Assembly: GCA_003075315.1 (NCBI GenBank)
Contig: QDFQ01000008.1
Coordinates: 1-64,000, forward strand
Source: Arthrobacter sp. TPD3018
GTDB lineage: Bacteria > Pseudomonadota > Alphaproteobacteria > Sphingomonadales > Sphingomonadaceae
Length of the DNA: 64,000 nt
Reading direction: 5' to 3'
Shown: one piece after another, positions 1 to 9,000 of the stretch
How positions within the stretch are numbered: the stretch's first letter is position 1
Layout of the letters: the number at the start of each line of letters is the position of its first letter
The notes under the pieces: model-generated
The model's input: only the letters and a program-made list of their open reading frames with translations
The model's database searches: none
What the model was told of the DNA's origin: nothing
Program-made: the position numbers and the translations under genes

Positions 1-67
1 CGTGAAACCCGACTGCGCCAATGGTACTACTGCCTAAGCAGTGGAAGAGTAGGTCGTCGCCAGGCAT
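1..67 (+). rRNA. rrf: 5S ribosomal RNA, 3' part only
   Basis: The window opens inside a 5S rRNA. The first 65 or so bases match the conserved 3' half of alphaproteobacterial 5S (CCCGACTGCGCCAATGG, then the loop E/helix IV part ending in GTCGTCGCCAGGC). The 5' part lies outside the window. tRNA-fMet follows 110 bases later, the usual end of an alphaproteobacterial rrn operon (16S–tRNAs–23S–5S–tRNA-fMet). The 3' end is estimated to within a few bases. Confidence 0.93.
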
Positions 68-128
68 TGAAGCCTGTGCGGGAACACAAGAACCCATTCA
101 TGATTTCCCCGGAATAACGGGCACGACA

Positions 129-146
129 CCCCCGCATCCGCGGGGG
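129..146 (+). terminator. Possible hairpin after 5S rRNA
   Basis: CCCCCGC (129-135) and GCGGGGG (140-146) form a perfect 7-bp GC stem with a 4-base loop. It is followed by CGTTCGCG rather than a T-run, so it may be an RNA-processing or pause hairpin between 5S and tRNA-fMet rather than a true terminator. Confidence 0.4.
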
Positions 147-176
147 CGTTCGCGTCTCACTCCGGTAACCCAGTGT

Positions 177-253
<77 letters not shown>

Positions 254-268
254 TTCCGAAAAAAACAC

Positions 269-303
269 AGCCGTCTCAGGATACCCCCAAGGCGGCTTTT
301 TTA
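269..303 (+). terminator. Rho-independent terminator of the rRNA operon
   Basis: AGCCGTC (269-275) pairs with GGCGGCT (291-297), allowing one G:T pair, and runs straight into a tract of seven T. It lies 16 bases after tRNA-fMet and plausibly ends rrn transcription. Confidence 0.8.
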
Positions 304-364
304 TGCCTTTTTTGCGGGATTTAGCGCGGGCCTACCGTGGCTCACGCCCCTTCAGCGGACGCAG

Positions 365-1290
365 ATGGCAGTAGGCTTGCGAGCTGGCCGACTGTGCCTC
401 CTCGTCCGCCCCAACGGCCCCAAGCAATGGCGGACCAAGTACCGCTTCCTTGGTGAAGGAAAACTGCTTTCTCTCGGTGCCTATCCCAACGACCAGCTCG
501 CTAGGCCCGCCTCAGCGGACTGAGACCTAGCAGAACTGGGGCAGGGCGGTGATCCGGGTGGAAGGCCACGCCTAAGGCCGTGATGGCGTTAAAGGCCGCC
601 CCACGATCGCGGCACCGCCGTCGGCTGCCGTCGCTCGGGACTATGCGGCTTGGCTGCCCCCTAGTGCGAGAACGATGCCTTTCCAGCGGTCAGATAGTCC
701 ACGGGCAGACCGTCACGTCTGCCTATGTCCATGGGGCGGAGCGCCGACGCACGCCTCGCGCCCAACGTCAGTCGGCCTGTTGGGCAACATTGCAGTCAGA
801 TCAACCGAGCTGCGATCGCATATGGCTGGGCTACGACGGCGCCGGCCGAGCGTATTAGCGCGCTAGTCGAGACCAAGCTGCGCCCCCTCAAGCAATCGGG
901 GCAGGCCGCGTTGAGCGAGCTCCCGGAGCTCTTTCGCACCATTCGCGCCTCTGAGGGCGAAAGAGGCACCGCGCAGCGTCATCACCGGCGCGGTTCTCAT
1001 AATCGCACTCGCTGACCCTGGCATAGACCAATGGGGCGGGCTGCGCGCGCGGAGAGGAACTGGATAAGCCCGATGGGGCCGAGCCGCTGCGGCGGTGCCT
1101 GCTCTTCAGGTGAACATGAAGCGCGAGCATGTGTGCCGGTGTCGCCTCGCTGCAACGTGGAAGCGGCAGTAGGGCAAGGACTGGGCGTCGGGAGCCTCGC
1201 CAATCAACCGCGTACGATGTAGCGCAGCTGCTATCATCGTCGTTGCCGCACGCGCTGAGCGGCGGCACGGCGTCGAAACCTACATGTCAC
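365..1290 (+). pseudogene. Decayed P4-type tyrosine integrase
   Basis: No intact reading frame remains, but three pieces read as one integrase in different frames. From the ATG at 365 to the stop at 521 is a 52-residue N-terminal DUF4102 (arm-binding) piece with LVRPNGPKQWRTKYR and LLSLGAYP; the next stretch in another frame reads LAELGQGGDPG. Around 790-960 comes the core-binding part (ATTAPAERI, LKQSGQAALSELPELF). Near 1115-1170 the catalytic-domain start is visible as MKREH followed, one frame over, by VPVSP. The C-terminal Arg/His/Tyr residues cannot be placed with confidence. Reading away from tRNA-fMet, 112 bases after it, fits a relic of an element integrated in that tRNA. The 3' limit is approximate. 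Confidence 0.72.
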
Positions 1291-1877
1291 GATCAACGCT
1301 CCCGGAATGCTGGAGACCCGGCTAGGCGCCGTTGAAGACGGCATAATCTTGCGTCCGAAGGTTTAGCCCCAAATTCTTGGCGTAGTTTCCCCGAAAGACC
1401 TTTGAGCAATCGCTGTCGTCAGGCCTCGGCAACACCATCACCTGACTTCGCCATCGGCGCATCCCGCGCTCGCTCCGCGAAGCACGCGATCGCGCGGGTC
1501 GGATGACTGGAGAATCATGCCAGGCCCGCATTGGGATAGGCACGTCCTGCCGAAATCGGCGCGCTGTCATCCAAGCCTGATCGCCTCATGCCAAATGGGT
1601 CGTCAGGGTTCGAAAAAAGACGGCCTCAAACCCCTCAGGGCCGATCGATCGTGGAGCACTGCCCGCTACCACCCGCTTCAGCGCGATAACGATGCTGTAC
1701 CTCGGGCGGGTCGATACGCTCGCCACCGCTAAGGATTATAGGGGCGCTATAAAGAACACGCCCGCGCGCACCAATATCGACGGGCGGATCGGCATAGCAC
1801 GCGAGAAAAACATGAGAGCAGCCCAGCGGCATGCTCCTCATCACATCTCGCTCTCAACTGCACATCGCAGGAAAAAA
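1291..1877. other. Gene-poor stretch, nothing recognised
   Basis: Short overlapping open frames exist in several frames, but none has a recognisable domain, a good ribosome site or consistent codon usage. It is probably the eroded remainder of the integrated element whose integrase lies just upstream. I looked for a second copy of the tRNA-fMet 3' end (attR) and did not see one. Confidence 0.5.
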
Positions 1878-1964
1878 TGGTGCCCAGAAGAGGACTCGAA
1901 CCTCCACGACCTTGCGATCGCCAGCACCTGAAGCTGGTGCGTCTACCAATTCCGCCATCTGGGC
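1878..1964 (-). tRNA. tRNA-Leu (CAG)
   Basis: On the minus strand an 87-base class II tRNA starts GCCCAGA at 1964 and ends with encoded CCA at 1880-1878. The anticodon stem CCAGC/GCTGG frames the loop TTCAGGT, giving anticodon CAG. A long variable arm follows, and the T-loop reads GTTCGAGTC. It is an orphan tRNA bordering the integrase relic region. Confidence 0.96.
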
Positions 1965-2073
1965 ACGGGGTAGGTGGCGGCCTTTAGGGGGCGGCCATGT
2001 GCCTTGTCAACACGCCTTTTGGGGGGCAAGGGGGCGATTGTCAGGACAGCGACGAAAAAAAGGCCCGAGGCGC

Positions 2074-3003
2074 ATGCAGGACAAGCTGGTTACGATCTTC
2101 GGCGGCGGCGGTTTCGTCGGTCGCTATGTGGTGCAGGCGCTGCTGCGCGGCGGCGCCCGGGTGCGCATAGCCGAGCGGGATCCGCGCCATGCCTGGTTCC
2201 TGCGCCCGCTGAGTGGCCTGGGCCAGACGCAGTTCGTCGCGGCGGACGTGACCAAGCCCGAAACGGTCGCCCGCGCCGTCGCAGGCGCGGATGCGGTGAT
2301 CAACATGGTCGGCATCCTGTCCGGCAATTTCGAAGCGCTGCACGTCGGTGGCGCGCGCACCGTCGCCGAGGCGGCGGCTGCGGCGGGTGTCGAGACGCTG
2401 GTTCATATGTCCGCGATTGGCGCCGATCCCGATGCGCAATCGGGCTATGGCAGCAGCAAGGGCCGCGGCGAGGCGGCGGTGCGCGCCGCCTTCCCGGGCG
2501 CGGCGATCATCCGCCCCTCGATCGTGTTCGGGCGCGAGGACCAGTTCATCAACCGCTTCGCCGGCATGGTCGCCAAGGCGCCGGTGGTGCCGGTGCTGCG
2601 CGCGCCGGTGAAGTTCCAGCCGGTCTTCGCCGCCGACGTCGGCGATGCGATGGCGAACGCGACCGGCGCGGCCTATGCGGGCCGCACGTTCGAACTCGGC
2701 GGGCCGGACGTGATGACGATGGGTGAGATCATCCGCTGGATCGCCGCGACGCTCGGCCGCAGCCCCTCGATCGTCGAGCTGCCCGATGCCGCCGGCGCAT
2801 TGCTCGCCGCGCTGCCGCTGGCGCCGATCACCAAGGATCAGTGGCTTATGCTCCAGCACGACAATGTCGTCGCTGCAGGGGCGGAGGGACTGGCCGCACT
2901 GGGCGTCGATCCGACGCCGTTGCAGGCGGTCGCGCCCGACTGGCTCGTCCGCTTCCGTCGCACCGGTCGCTTCGGTCGCCGCGCGGCCACCCTCGCCGCA
3001 TAA
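2074..3003 (+). CDS. NDUFA9-like NAD(P)-binding SDR (complex I-associated family)
   Basis: 309 residues of an extended/atypical short-chain dehydrogenase, the family usually annotated as complex I NDUFA9 subunit-like. The N-terminal Rossmann motif GGGGFVG is at residues 10-16, followed by a conserved acidic turn (AADV). Ser113 and Tyr125-x3-Lys129 match the SDR catalytic positions. The start is the ATG after a purine-rich GGCCCGAGG. The frame stays open upstream through the tRNA-Leu region, so longer starts are spurious. In mitochondria the homologue is a structural NADPH-binding subunit; the bacterial substrate is unknown. It is followed 128 bases later by uppP on the same strand. Confidence 0.88.
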   Translation: MQDKLVTIFGGGGFVGRYVVQALLRGGARVRIAERDPRHAWFLRPLSGLGQTQFVAADVTKPETVARAVAGADAVINMVGILSGNFEALHVGGARTVAEAAAAAGVETLVHMSAIGADPDAQSGYGSSKGRGEAAVRAAFPGAAIIRPSIVFGREDQFINRFAGMVAKAPVVPVLRAPVKFQPVFAADVGDAMANATGAAYAGRTFELGGPDVMTMGEIIRWIAATLGRSPSIVELPDAAGALLAALPLAPITKDQWLMLQHDNVVAAGAEGLAALGVDPTPLQAVAPDWLVRFRRTGRFGRRAATLAA

Positions 3004-3130
3004 CGCGGACGGCTCGACCGCTTCCCCGTTCGCCCCGAGCCGGTCACCACCCCCGCCCCACAGGCGCGGGTGGCATCGATCGGCCCGGGCGACCGGACAT
3101 CCCATACCGCCCCCGCCTTAAGGACCGTGC

Positions 3131-3928
3131 ATGGACCTCCTCACCGTCATCCTCCTCGGCATCGTCGAGGGGGTCACCGAATTCCTGCCCGTGTCCTCCA
3201 CCGGGCACCTGATTCTTGCCGGTACGCTGCTCGGCGTCCAGGACAAGGCGACCGCGACCTTTGACATCGTCATCCAGCTCGGCGCGATCCTGGCGGTCGT
3301 CGTCCTCTACTGGCGGCGGTTCTGGGATGTCGCGGTCGGCCTGTTCGCGAGGAAGCCCGGCGCCTTCGCCTTCGTGCGCAACATCGTGCTCGGCTTCCTG
3401 CCGGCGATGGTCATCGGCCTCGTCGTCTACAAGGCGGTGAAGGCGCTGCTGGAAAGCCCGACCGTCGTCGCGGTCGCGCTGATCGTCGGCGGCATCGCGA
3501 TCCTCGTCATCGAACGGCTGGTGAAGCAGGCGCGGATCGAATCGGTCGAGGCGATGCCGTGGTCGACCGCGCTGGGTGTCGGCGTCGTTCAGTGTCTGGC
3601 GATGATCCCGGGCGTCAGCCGCTCGGGCGCGACGATCATGGGCGCGCTGAGCATGGGGGTCGATCGGCGCGCGGCGGCGGAATTTTCCTTCTTCCTCGCC
3701 ATTCCGACGATGCTCGCCGCCTCCGCCTACGATCTGCTGAAGTCGGGCGCGACGTTGGGGCAGGGCGAGTGGCTGAGCATCGCGATCGGCTTCGTCGTGT
3801 CGTTCGTCGTCGCGATCGTGGTGATCCGCTGGTTCGTCGGCATCGTCAGCCGGCACGGCTTCGCGCCCTTCGCCTGGTATCGCATCATCGTCGGCGCGGT
3901 GGCGCTCGTCGCGCTCCAGATGCGATAG
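3131..3928 (+). CDS. uppP: Undecaprenyl-diphosphatase
   Basis: 265 residues, the usual length for UppP/BacA. This integral membrane enzyme removes one phosphate from undecaprenyl diphosphate, recycling the lipid carrier for peptidoglycan and other surface polymers; overexpression is known to give bacitracin resistance. Both signature motifs are present: EGVTEFLPVSSTGH at residues 13-26 and PGVSRSGAT from about residue 160, which together hold the catalytic Glu, Ser and Arg. About seven or eight hydrophobic spans are visible. The start ATG follows a spaced AAGGA. Confidence 0.96.
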   Translation: MDLLTVILLGIVEGVTEFLPVSSTGHLILAGTLLGVQDKATATFDIVIQLGAILAVVVLYWRRFWDVAVGLFARKPGAFAFVRNIVLGFLPAMVIGLVVYKAVKALLESPTVVAVALIVGGIAILVIERLVKQARIESVEAMPWSTALGVGVVQCLAMIPGVSRSGATIMGALSMGVDRRAAAEFSFFLAIPTMLAASAYDLLKSGATLGQGEWLSIAIGFVVSFVVAIVVIRWFVGIVSRHGFAPFAWYRIIVGAVALVALQMR

Positions 3929-4082
3929 GATTTAAAGCGGACCTAGTTTATCGCATTGCGGCGTTGATGAGAGTCGATCGCAAAGATAATCGCGGATTTT
4001 AGGTCAGCAAATAAGCCATATCGGTCATTTTGCGCATGACATAGGCCTCTTCGCTTCCTATTGCGGAAAGTGAGGAGGCCTT

Positions 4083-5516
4083 ATGGCGCACGATTCCATG
4101 CTGAAGTTCGTAGGCAGGCCGCAGGCCTATCCCGCCAAGCGCGATGCTGCCGCGCGGGCGGAGGATTTCGCCGAGATCGCCGCGCGCTATGCGCCGCCGG
4201 CGGCAGAGGATCAGGCCGGGCGCTGCTCGCAGTGCGGCGTGCCCTATTGCTCGGTCCATTGCCCGCTGCACAACCACATCCCCGACTGGCTGCGCCTGAC
4301 TGCCGAAGGGCGACTGCGCGAAGCCTATGAGCTGAGCAACTCCACCTCGACCATGCCCGAAATCTGCGGCCGCATCTGCCCGCAGGATCGACTGTGCGAG
4401 GGCAATTGCGTCGTCGAATTCACCGGCCACGGCGCGGTGACGATCGGATCGGTTGAGAAGTTCATCACCGACACCGCCTGGGAAGAAGGCTGGGTCGAGC
4501 CGCTGGTGCCGGGGCCGGCGCGCGGCCAGTCGGTTGCGGTGATCGGTGCCGGGCCGGCGGGGCTGACAGCGGCCGAATATCTGCGCGGCCATGGTTATGA
4601 GGTTCACGTCTACGACCGGCACGATCGCGCCGGCGGGCTGCTGACCTATGGCATTCCCGGCTTCAAGCTCGAAAAGCCCGTCGTCATGCGCCGGGTCGAT
4701 CGGCTGAAGGCGGGGGGCATCGTATTCCACGAGGGCTTCCGCGTCGGCGAGGATGCCGGCCTCGACAACCTGCGCCAGCGTCACGACGCGGTGCTGATCG
4801 CGACCGGCGTCTACAAGGCACGCGCGCTTGACGTCGCAGGCGGTGACGACAGCCGCGTCGTTGCGGCGCTCGACTATCTGATCGCGTCGAACCGCAAGGG
4901 CTTCGGCGATGCGGTGCCGTCGTTCGATGATGGCGCGCTGAATGCCGAGGGCAAGCATGTCGTCGTGATCGGCGGCGGCGACACCGCGATGGACTGCGTG
5001 CGCACCGCGATCCGCCAGGGCGCGGCCAGCGTGAAGTGCCTCTATCGCCGCGATCGCACCAACATGCCCGGCAGCCAGCGCGAAGTCGCCAATGCCGAGG
5101 AAGAGGGCGCCGAATTCGTCTGGCTCTCCGCCCCCGCCGCGTTCGACGCCGACGGCACCGTCCGTGCGCGGAAAATGCGGCTGGGTGCCGCCGACGCCAG
5201 CGGCCGCCGCGCGCCCGAACCCGATCCTAGCGGCGACTTCACGCTGCAGGCCGATCTGGTCGTGAAGGCGTTGGGCTTCGATGCCGAGGATTTGCCGACG
5301 CTGTTCGGCGCGCCCGAACTGGGCGTCAGCCGCTGGGGCACGGTGCTGGTCGACGGCAAGACGCTGATGACCAGCCTCGACGGCGTGTTCGCCGCCGGCG
5401 ACATCGTCCGCGGCGCCAGCCTGGTCGTCTGGGCGATCCGCGACGGCCGCGACGTCGCCGCGACGATGCACAAGTGGCTGAAGGCCAAGGCGAAGGCCGG
5501 GAGGGTCGCGGCGTGA
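4083..5516 (+). CDS. gltD: Glutamate synthase small subunit (NAD(P)H-dependent)
   Basis: 477 residues. The beta subunit of glutamate synthase passes electrons from NADPH through FAD and Fe-S clusters to the large subunit. The N-terminal cysteine-rich domain shows CSQCGVPYCSVHCP near residue 45 and CGRICPQDRLCEGNC near residue 95, which bind the 4Fe-4S clusters. Next come the FAD-binding GAGPAG and the second nucleotide fold GGGDTAMD. The start ATG has a strong GTGAGGAGG upstream. The stop overlaps the GTG of the next gene (GTGA), so translation is probably coupled. gltB follows after one small gene. Confidence 0.96.
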   Translation: MAHDSMLKFVGRPQAYPAKRDAAARAEDFAEIAARYAPPAAEDQAGRCSQCGVPYCSVHCPLHNHIPDWLRLTAEGRLREAYELSNSTSTMPEICGRICPQDRLCEGNCVVEFTGHGAVTIGSVEKFITDTAWEEGWVEPLVPGPARGQSVAVIGAGPAGLTAAEYLRGHGYEVHVYDRHDRAGGLLTYGIPGFKLEKPVVMRRVDRLKAGGIVFHEGFRVGEDAGLDNLRQRHDAVLIATGVYKARALDVAGGDDSRVVAALDYLIASNRKGFGDAVPSFDDGALNAEGKHVVVIGGGDTAMDCVRTAIRQGAASVKCLYRRDRTNMPGSQREVANAEEEGAEFVWLSAPAAFDADGTVRARKMRLGAADASGRRAPEPDPSGDFTLQADLVVKALGFDAEDLPTLFGAPELGVSRWGTVLVDGKTLMTSLDGVFAAGDIVRGASLVVWAIRDGRDVAATMHKWLKAKAKAGRVAA

Positions 5517-6067
5517 GGCGCTACGCTATCATGCTTGGCGCTGCGCTGATTGCGGCGCCGATGCCGGCGATCGCACAGGTTGCGCCTGCGGCACAGCCCG
5601 GCACGATCGCGACGGCACGCGCGATCGTCAGCAAGCTGCGGATCGAGCGGACGATGGACCCGATGTTCCAGCAGATCATGCCGCTGATGACCGCCAATGT
5701 CGAAAACGCGATGGCGACGGCCCCGAAAACGCCGGAGTTTCTCAAGACGAAGCTCAAGACCGAAGAGGGACGCAAACAGATCGGCGACATCATCAGCGCG
5801 GAATTCACCGCTGCCTTCCGCGAGCATTATCCGGATATCGCCGAAGGGGCGGCAGAGGAATATCGCAAGCTGTTCAGCGAGCCCGAGTTGAAGGCCATCC
5901 TGGCTTTCTACACGTCTCCGACGGGTGCGAAACTGCTCGAAGCCTTGCCGCAGTTGCAGCAGGTCCTGTCCGAGCAGGGCCGCGCCCTCGGTCGCGAGGC
6001 CGGCATGACGGCGTTCCCCAAAATTCAGGCTCGTCTCGCGGCGCTTGGCGCCCCGGCGACGAAGTAG
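5513..6067 (+). CDS. Exported DUF2059 protein between gltD and gltB
   Basis: 184 residues from GTG 5513, whose GTGA overlaps the gltD stop; an internal ATG at 5531 is an alternative start. An N-terminal signal peptide ends near the AIAQ sequence. The remainder is helical, with a conserved core around LFSEPELKAILAFYTSPTGAK, typical of DUF2059 proteins. DUF2059 has no established biochemical role. It sits between the two glutamate synthase genes, 10 bases before gltB. The link with glutamate synthesis is positional only. Confidence 0.85.
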   Translation: MRRYAIMLGAALIAAPMPAIAQVAPAAQPGTIATARAIVSKLRIERTMDPMFQQIMPLMTANVENAMATAPKTPEFLKTKLKTEEGRKQIGDIISAEFTAAFREHYPDIAEGAAEEYRKLFSEPELKAILAFYTSPTGAKLLEALPQLQQVLSEQGRALGREAGMTAFPKIQARLAALGAPATK

Positions 6068-6077
6068 GACGAGACCG

Positions 6078-9000
6078 ATGACCGACCCCATGAAGACCGA
6101 CCAGCGCGCCTATCTCGCCGAACACGGTATGTACCGCCCCGATAGCGAGGGCGATGCCTGCGGCGTAGGCCTCGTCGCCGCCACCGATGGCCGCGCGTCG
6201 CGGCGCGTCGTGCAGTCGGCGGTCGATGCGCTGAAGGCGGTGTGGCACCGCGGTGCGGTGGATGCTGACGGCAAGACCGGCGATGGCGCGGGGATCCATA
6301 TCGACCTGCCGCACCGCTTCTTTGACGATGCCGTCGTCGCCAGCGGGCACAAGGTGCTGCCCAACCGGCTCGCGGTCGGCATGATCTTTCTGCCGCGCAC
6401 CGACCTCGGCGCGCAGGAAACCTGCCGCACGATAGTCGAAAGCGCGATCATCGAGGCGGGCTATACGATCTACGGCTGGCGTCAGGTGCCGGTGGACGTG
6501 TCGGTCATCGGCATGAAGGCACAGGCGACGCGGCCCGAGATCGAGCAGATCATGATCGCCGGCCCGATGCCGGATGACGTCGATGCCGCCGAATTCGAAA
6601 AGACCCTGTATCTGGTCCGCCGCCGGATCGAAAAGCGCGTCATCGCCGCGCAGATCCAAGGCTTCTACATCTGTTCGCTGTCGTGCCGCTCGATCGTCTA
6701 CAAGGGGCTGTTCCTCGCCGAGAGCCTGTCGGTCTTCTATCCTGACCTGCAGGATCAGCGGTTCGAATCGCGCGTCGCGATCTTCCATCAGCGCTATTCC
6801 ACCAACACCTTCCCGCAATGGTGGCTTGCGCAACCGTTCCGCTGCCTCGCGCACAATGGCGAGATCAACACGGTTCGCGGCAACAAGAACTGGATGCTCA
6901 GCCACGAAATCCGCATGGCGAGCCTCGCGTTCGGCGAACACTCGGAAGACATCAAGCCGGTGATCCCGGCGGGCGCCAGCGATACGGCGGCGCTCGACGC
7001 GGTGTTCGAAACGATCTGCCGCTCCGGCCGCGACGCGCCGACCGCGAAGATCATGCTGGTGCCCGAGGCGTGGCAGAAGGACACCGACGTCCCCGCCGAT
7101 CATGCCGCCATGTACCAGTATCTCGCCTCCGTCATGGAGCCGTGGGACGGCCCCGCCGCGCTCGCGATGACCGATGGGCGCTGGGCGGTGGCCGGCGTTG
7201 ACCGCAATGCGCTGCGCCCGCTGCGCTACACGCGCACCTCGGACGGTCTGCTGATCGTCGGATCGGAAACCGGCATGGTCGTCGTTCCCGAATCGACGAT
7301 CGTCGCCAAGGGCCGGCTGGGGCCGGGCCAGATGATCGCGGTCGACCTCGACGAAGGCCGGGTGATGAACGACCGCGAGGTCAAGGATCGCATCGCCGGC
7401 GAGCATGACTATGCCGCGATGATCGGCGAATTCCACACGCTCGACGATCTGCCCGACGTCCCCGACGCGCTGGTCCGCTACGATCGCGCCGGCCTGACCC
7501 GCCGCCAGGTCGCGGCTGGCCAGACGCTGGAGGATATGGAGCTGATCCTGGCGCCGATGGTCGAAACCGGCAAGGAAGCCGTCGGCTCGATGGGCGACGA
7601 CACGCCGCTCGCCGTCATTAGCGACAAGCCGCGCCTGATCAGCCAGTTCTTCCGCCAGAATTTCAGCCAAGTGACGAACCCGCCGATCGATTCCTTGCGC
7701 GAACGCTATGTCATGTCGCTCAAGACGCGCTTCGGCAATCTCGCCAACATCCTCGATACCGAGGATCAGCGCGACCGCGTGCTCGTGCTCGATTCGCCGG
7801 TGCTCACCGGCCAGCATTGGGCCCGGCTGCGCGCGCATTTCGCGCGCACCGCGACCGAGATCGACTGCACCTTCGATGCCGATGGCGGCCCCGAAAAGCT
7901 GCGCGCCGCTATCCAGCGTATCCGCAACGAGGCCGAACAGGCGGTGCGCCAGGGCAAGAGCGAATTGTTCCTGACCGACGAGCACGTCTCCGAAGACCGC
8001 ATCGCGATCGCCGGCGTGCTGGCGGCGGCGGCGGTGCACACGCACCTCGTCCGTCGCGGCCTGCGCTCCTACGCCTCGATCAACGTCCGCTCGGCCGAAT
8101 GCCTCGACACGCATTATTATGCGGTGCTGATCGGCGTCGGCGCGACGACGGTGAACGCCTATCTCGCCGAAGCCGCGATCGTCGACCGCCACACCCGCGG
8201 GCTGTTCGGCGACCTCAGCCTCGACGAATGCCTCAAGCGCCACCGCACCGCGATCGAGGAAGGCCTGCTCAAGATCATGAGCAAGATGGGGATCGCGGTG
8301 ATCTCCTCGTACCGTGGCGGCTATAATTTCGAAGCGGTCGGCCTCAGCCGCAGCCTGGTCAACGATCTGTTCCCGGGCATGCCCGCGAAAATTTCGGGCG
8401 AAGGCTATAACTCGCTCCACTACAGCGCGATCGTCCGCCACGAACAGGCGTGGGACGAAGGCGTCGCCAAGCTGCCGATCGGTGGCTTCTACCGCCAGCG
8501 CCACACCGGCGAGACGCACGCCTATTCGGCGCAGCTGATGCACCTGTTGCAGACCGCGGTGTCGACCGACAGCTATACGCAATACCTGCAGTTCAGCCGC
8601 GGCGTTGCCGATCTGCCGCCGGTCTATCTGCGCGACCTGCTCCAGTTCAACTTCCCCGCCGAAGGCGTGCCGGTCGATCAGGTCGAGGCGATCACCGAGA
8701 TCCGCAAGCGCTTCGTCACCCCCGGCATGTCGCTGGGCGCGCTGTCGCCCGAAGCGCACGAGACGCTGGCGATCGCGATGAACCGCATCGGTGCCAAGGC
8801 GGTGTCGGGCGAGGGCGGCGAGGACGTGAAGCGCTTCAGTCCGTACGAAAACGGCGACAACGCCAATTCGACGATCAAGCAGATCGCCTCCGGCCGTTTC
8901 GGCGTGACGGCGGAATATCTCAACGCCTGCGAAGAGATCGAGATCAAGGTCGCGCAAGGGGCGAAGCCGGGTGAGGGCGGGCAGCTGCCCGGCTTCAAGG

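Noticed and set aside
129..146. Calling the 5S–tRNA hairpin a strong terminator
   Set aside because: There is no T-run and tRNA-fMet lies downstream in the same operon, so it is listed only as a possible hairpin.
1831..2073. N-terminal extension of the NDUFA9-like protein
   Set aside because: The extension reads antisense through tRNA-Leu and has no similarity to the SDR family; the ATG at 2074 begins the Rossmann fold.
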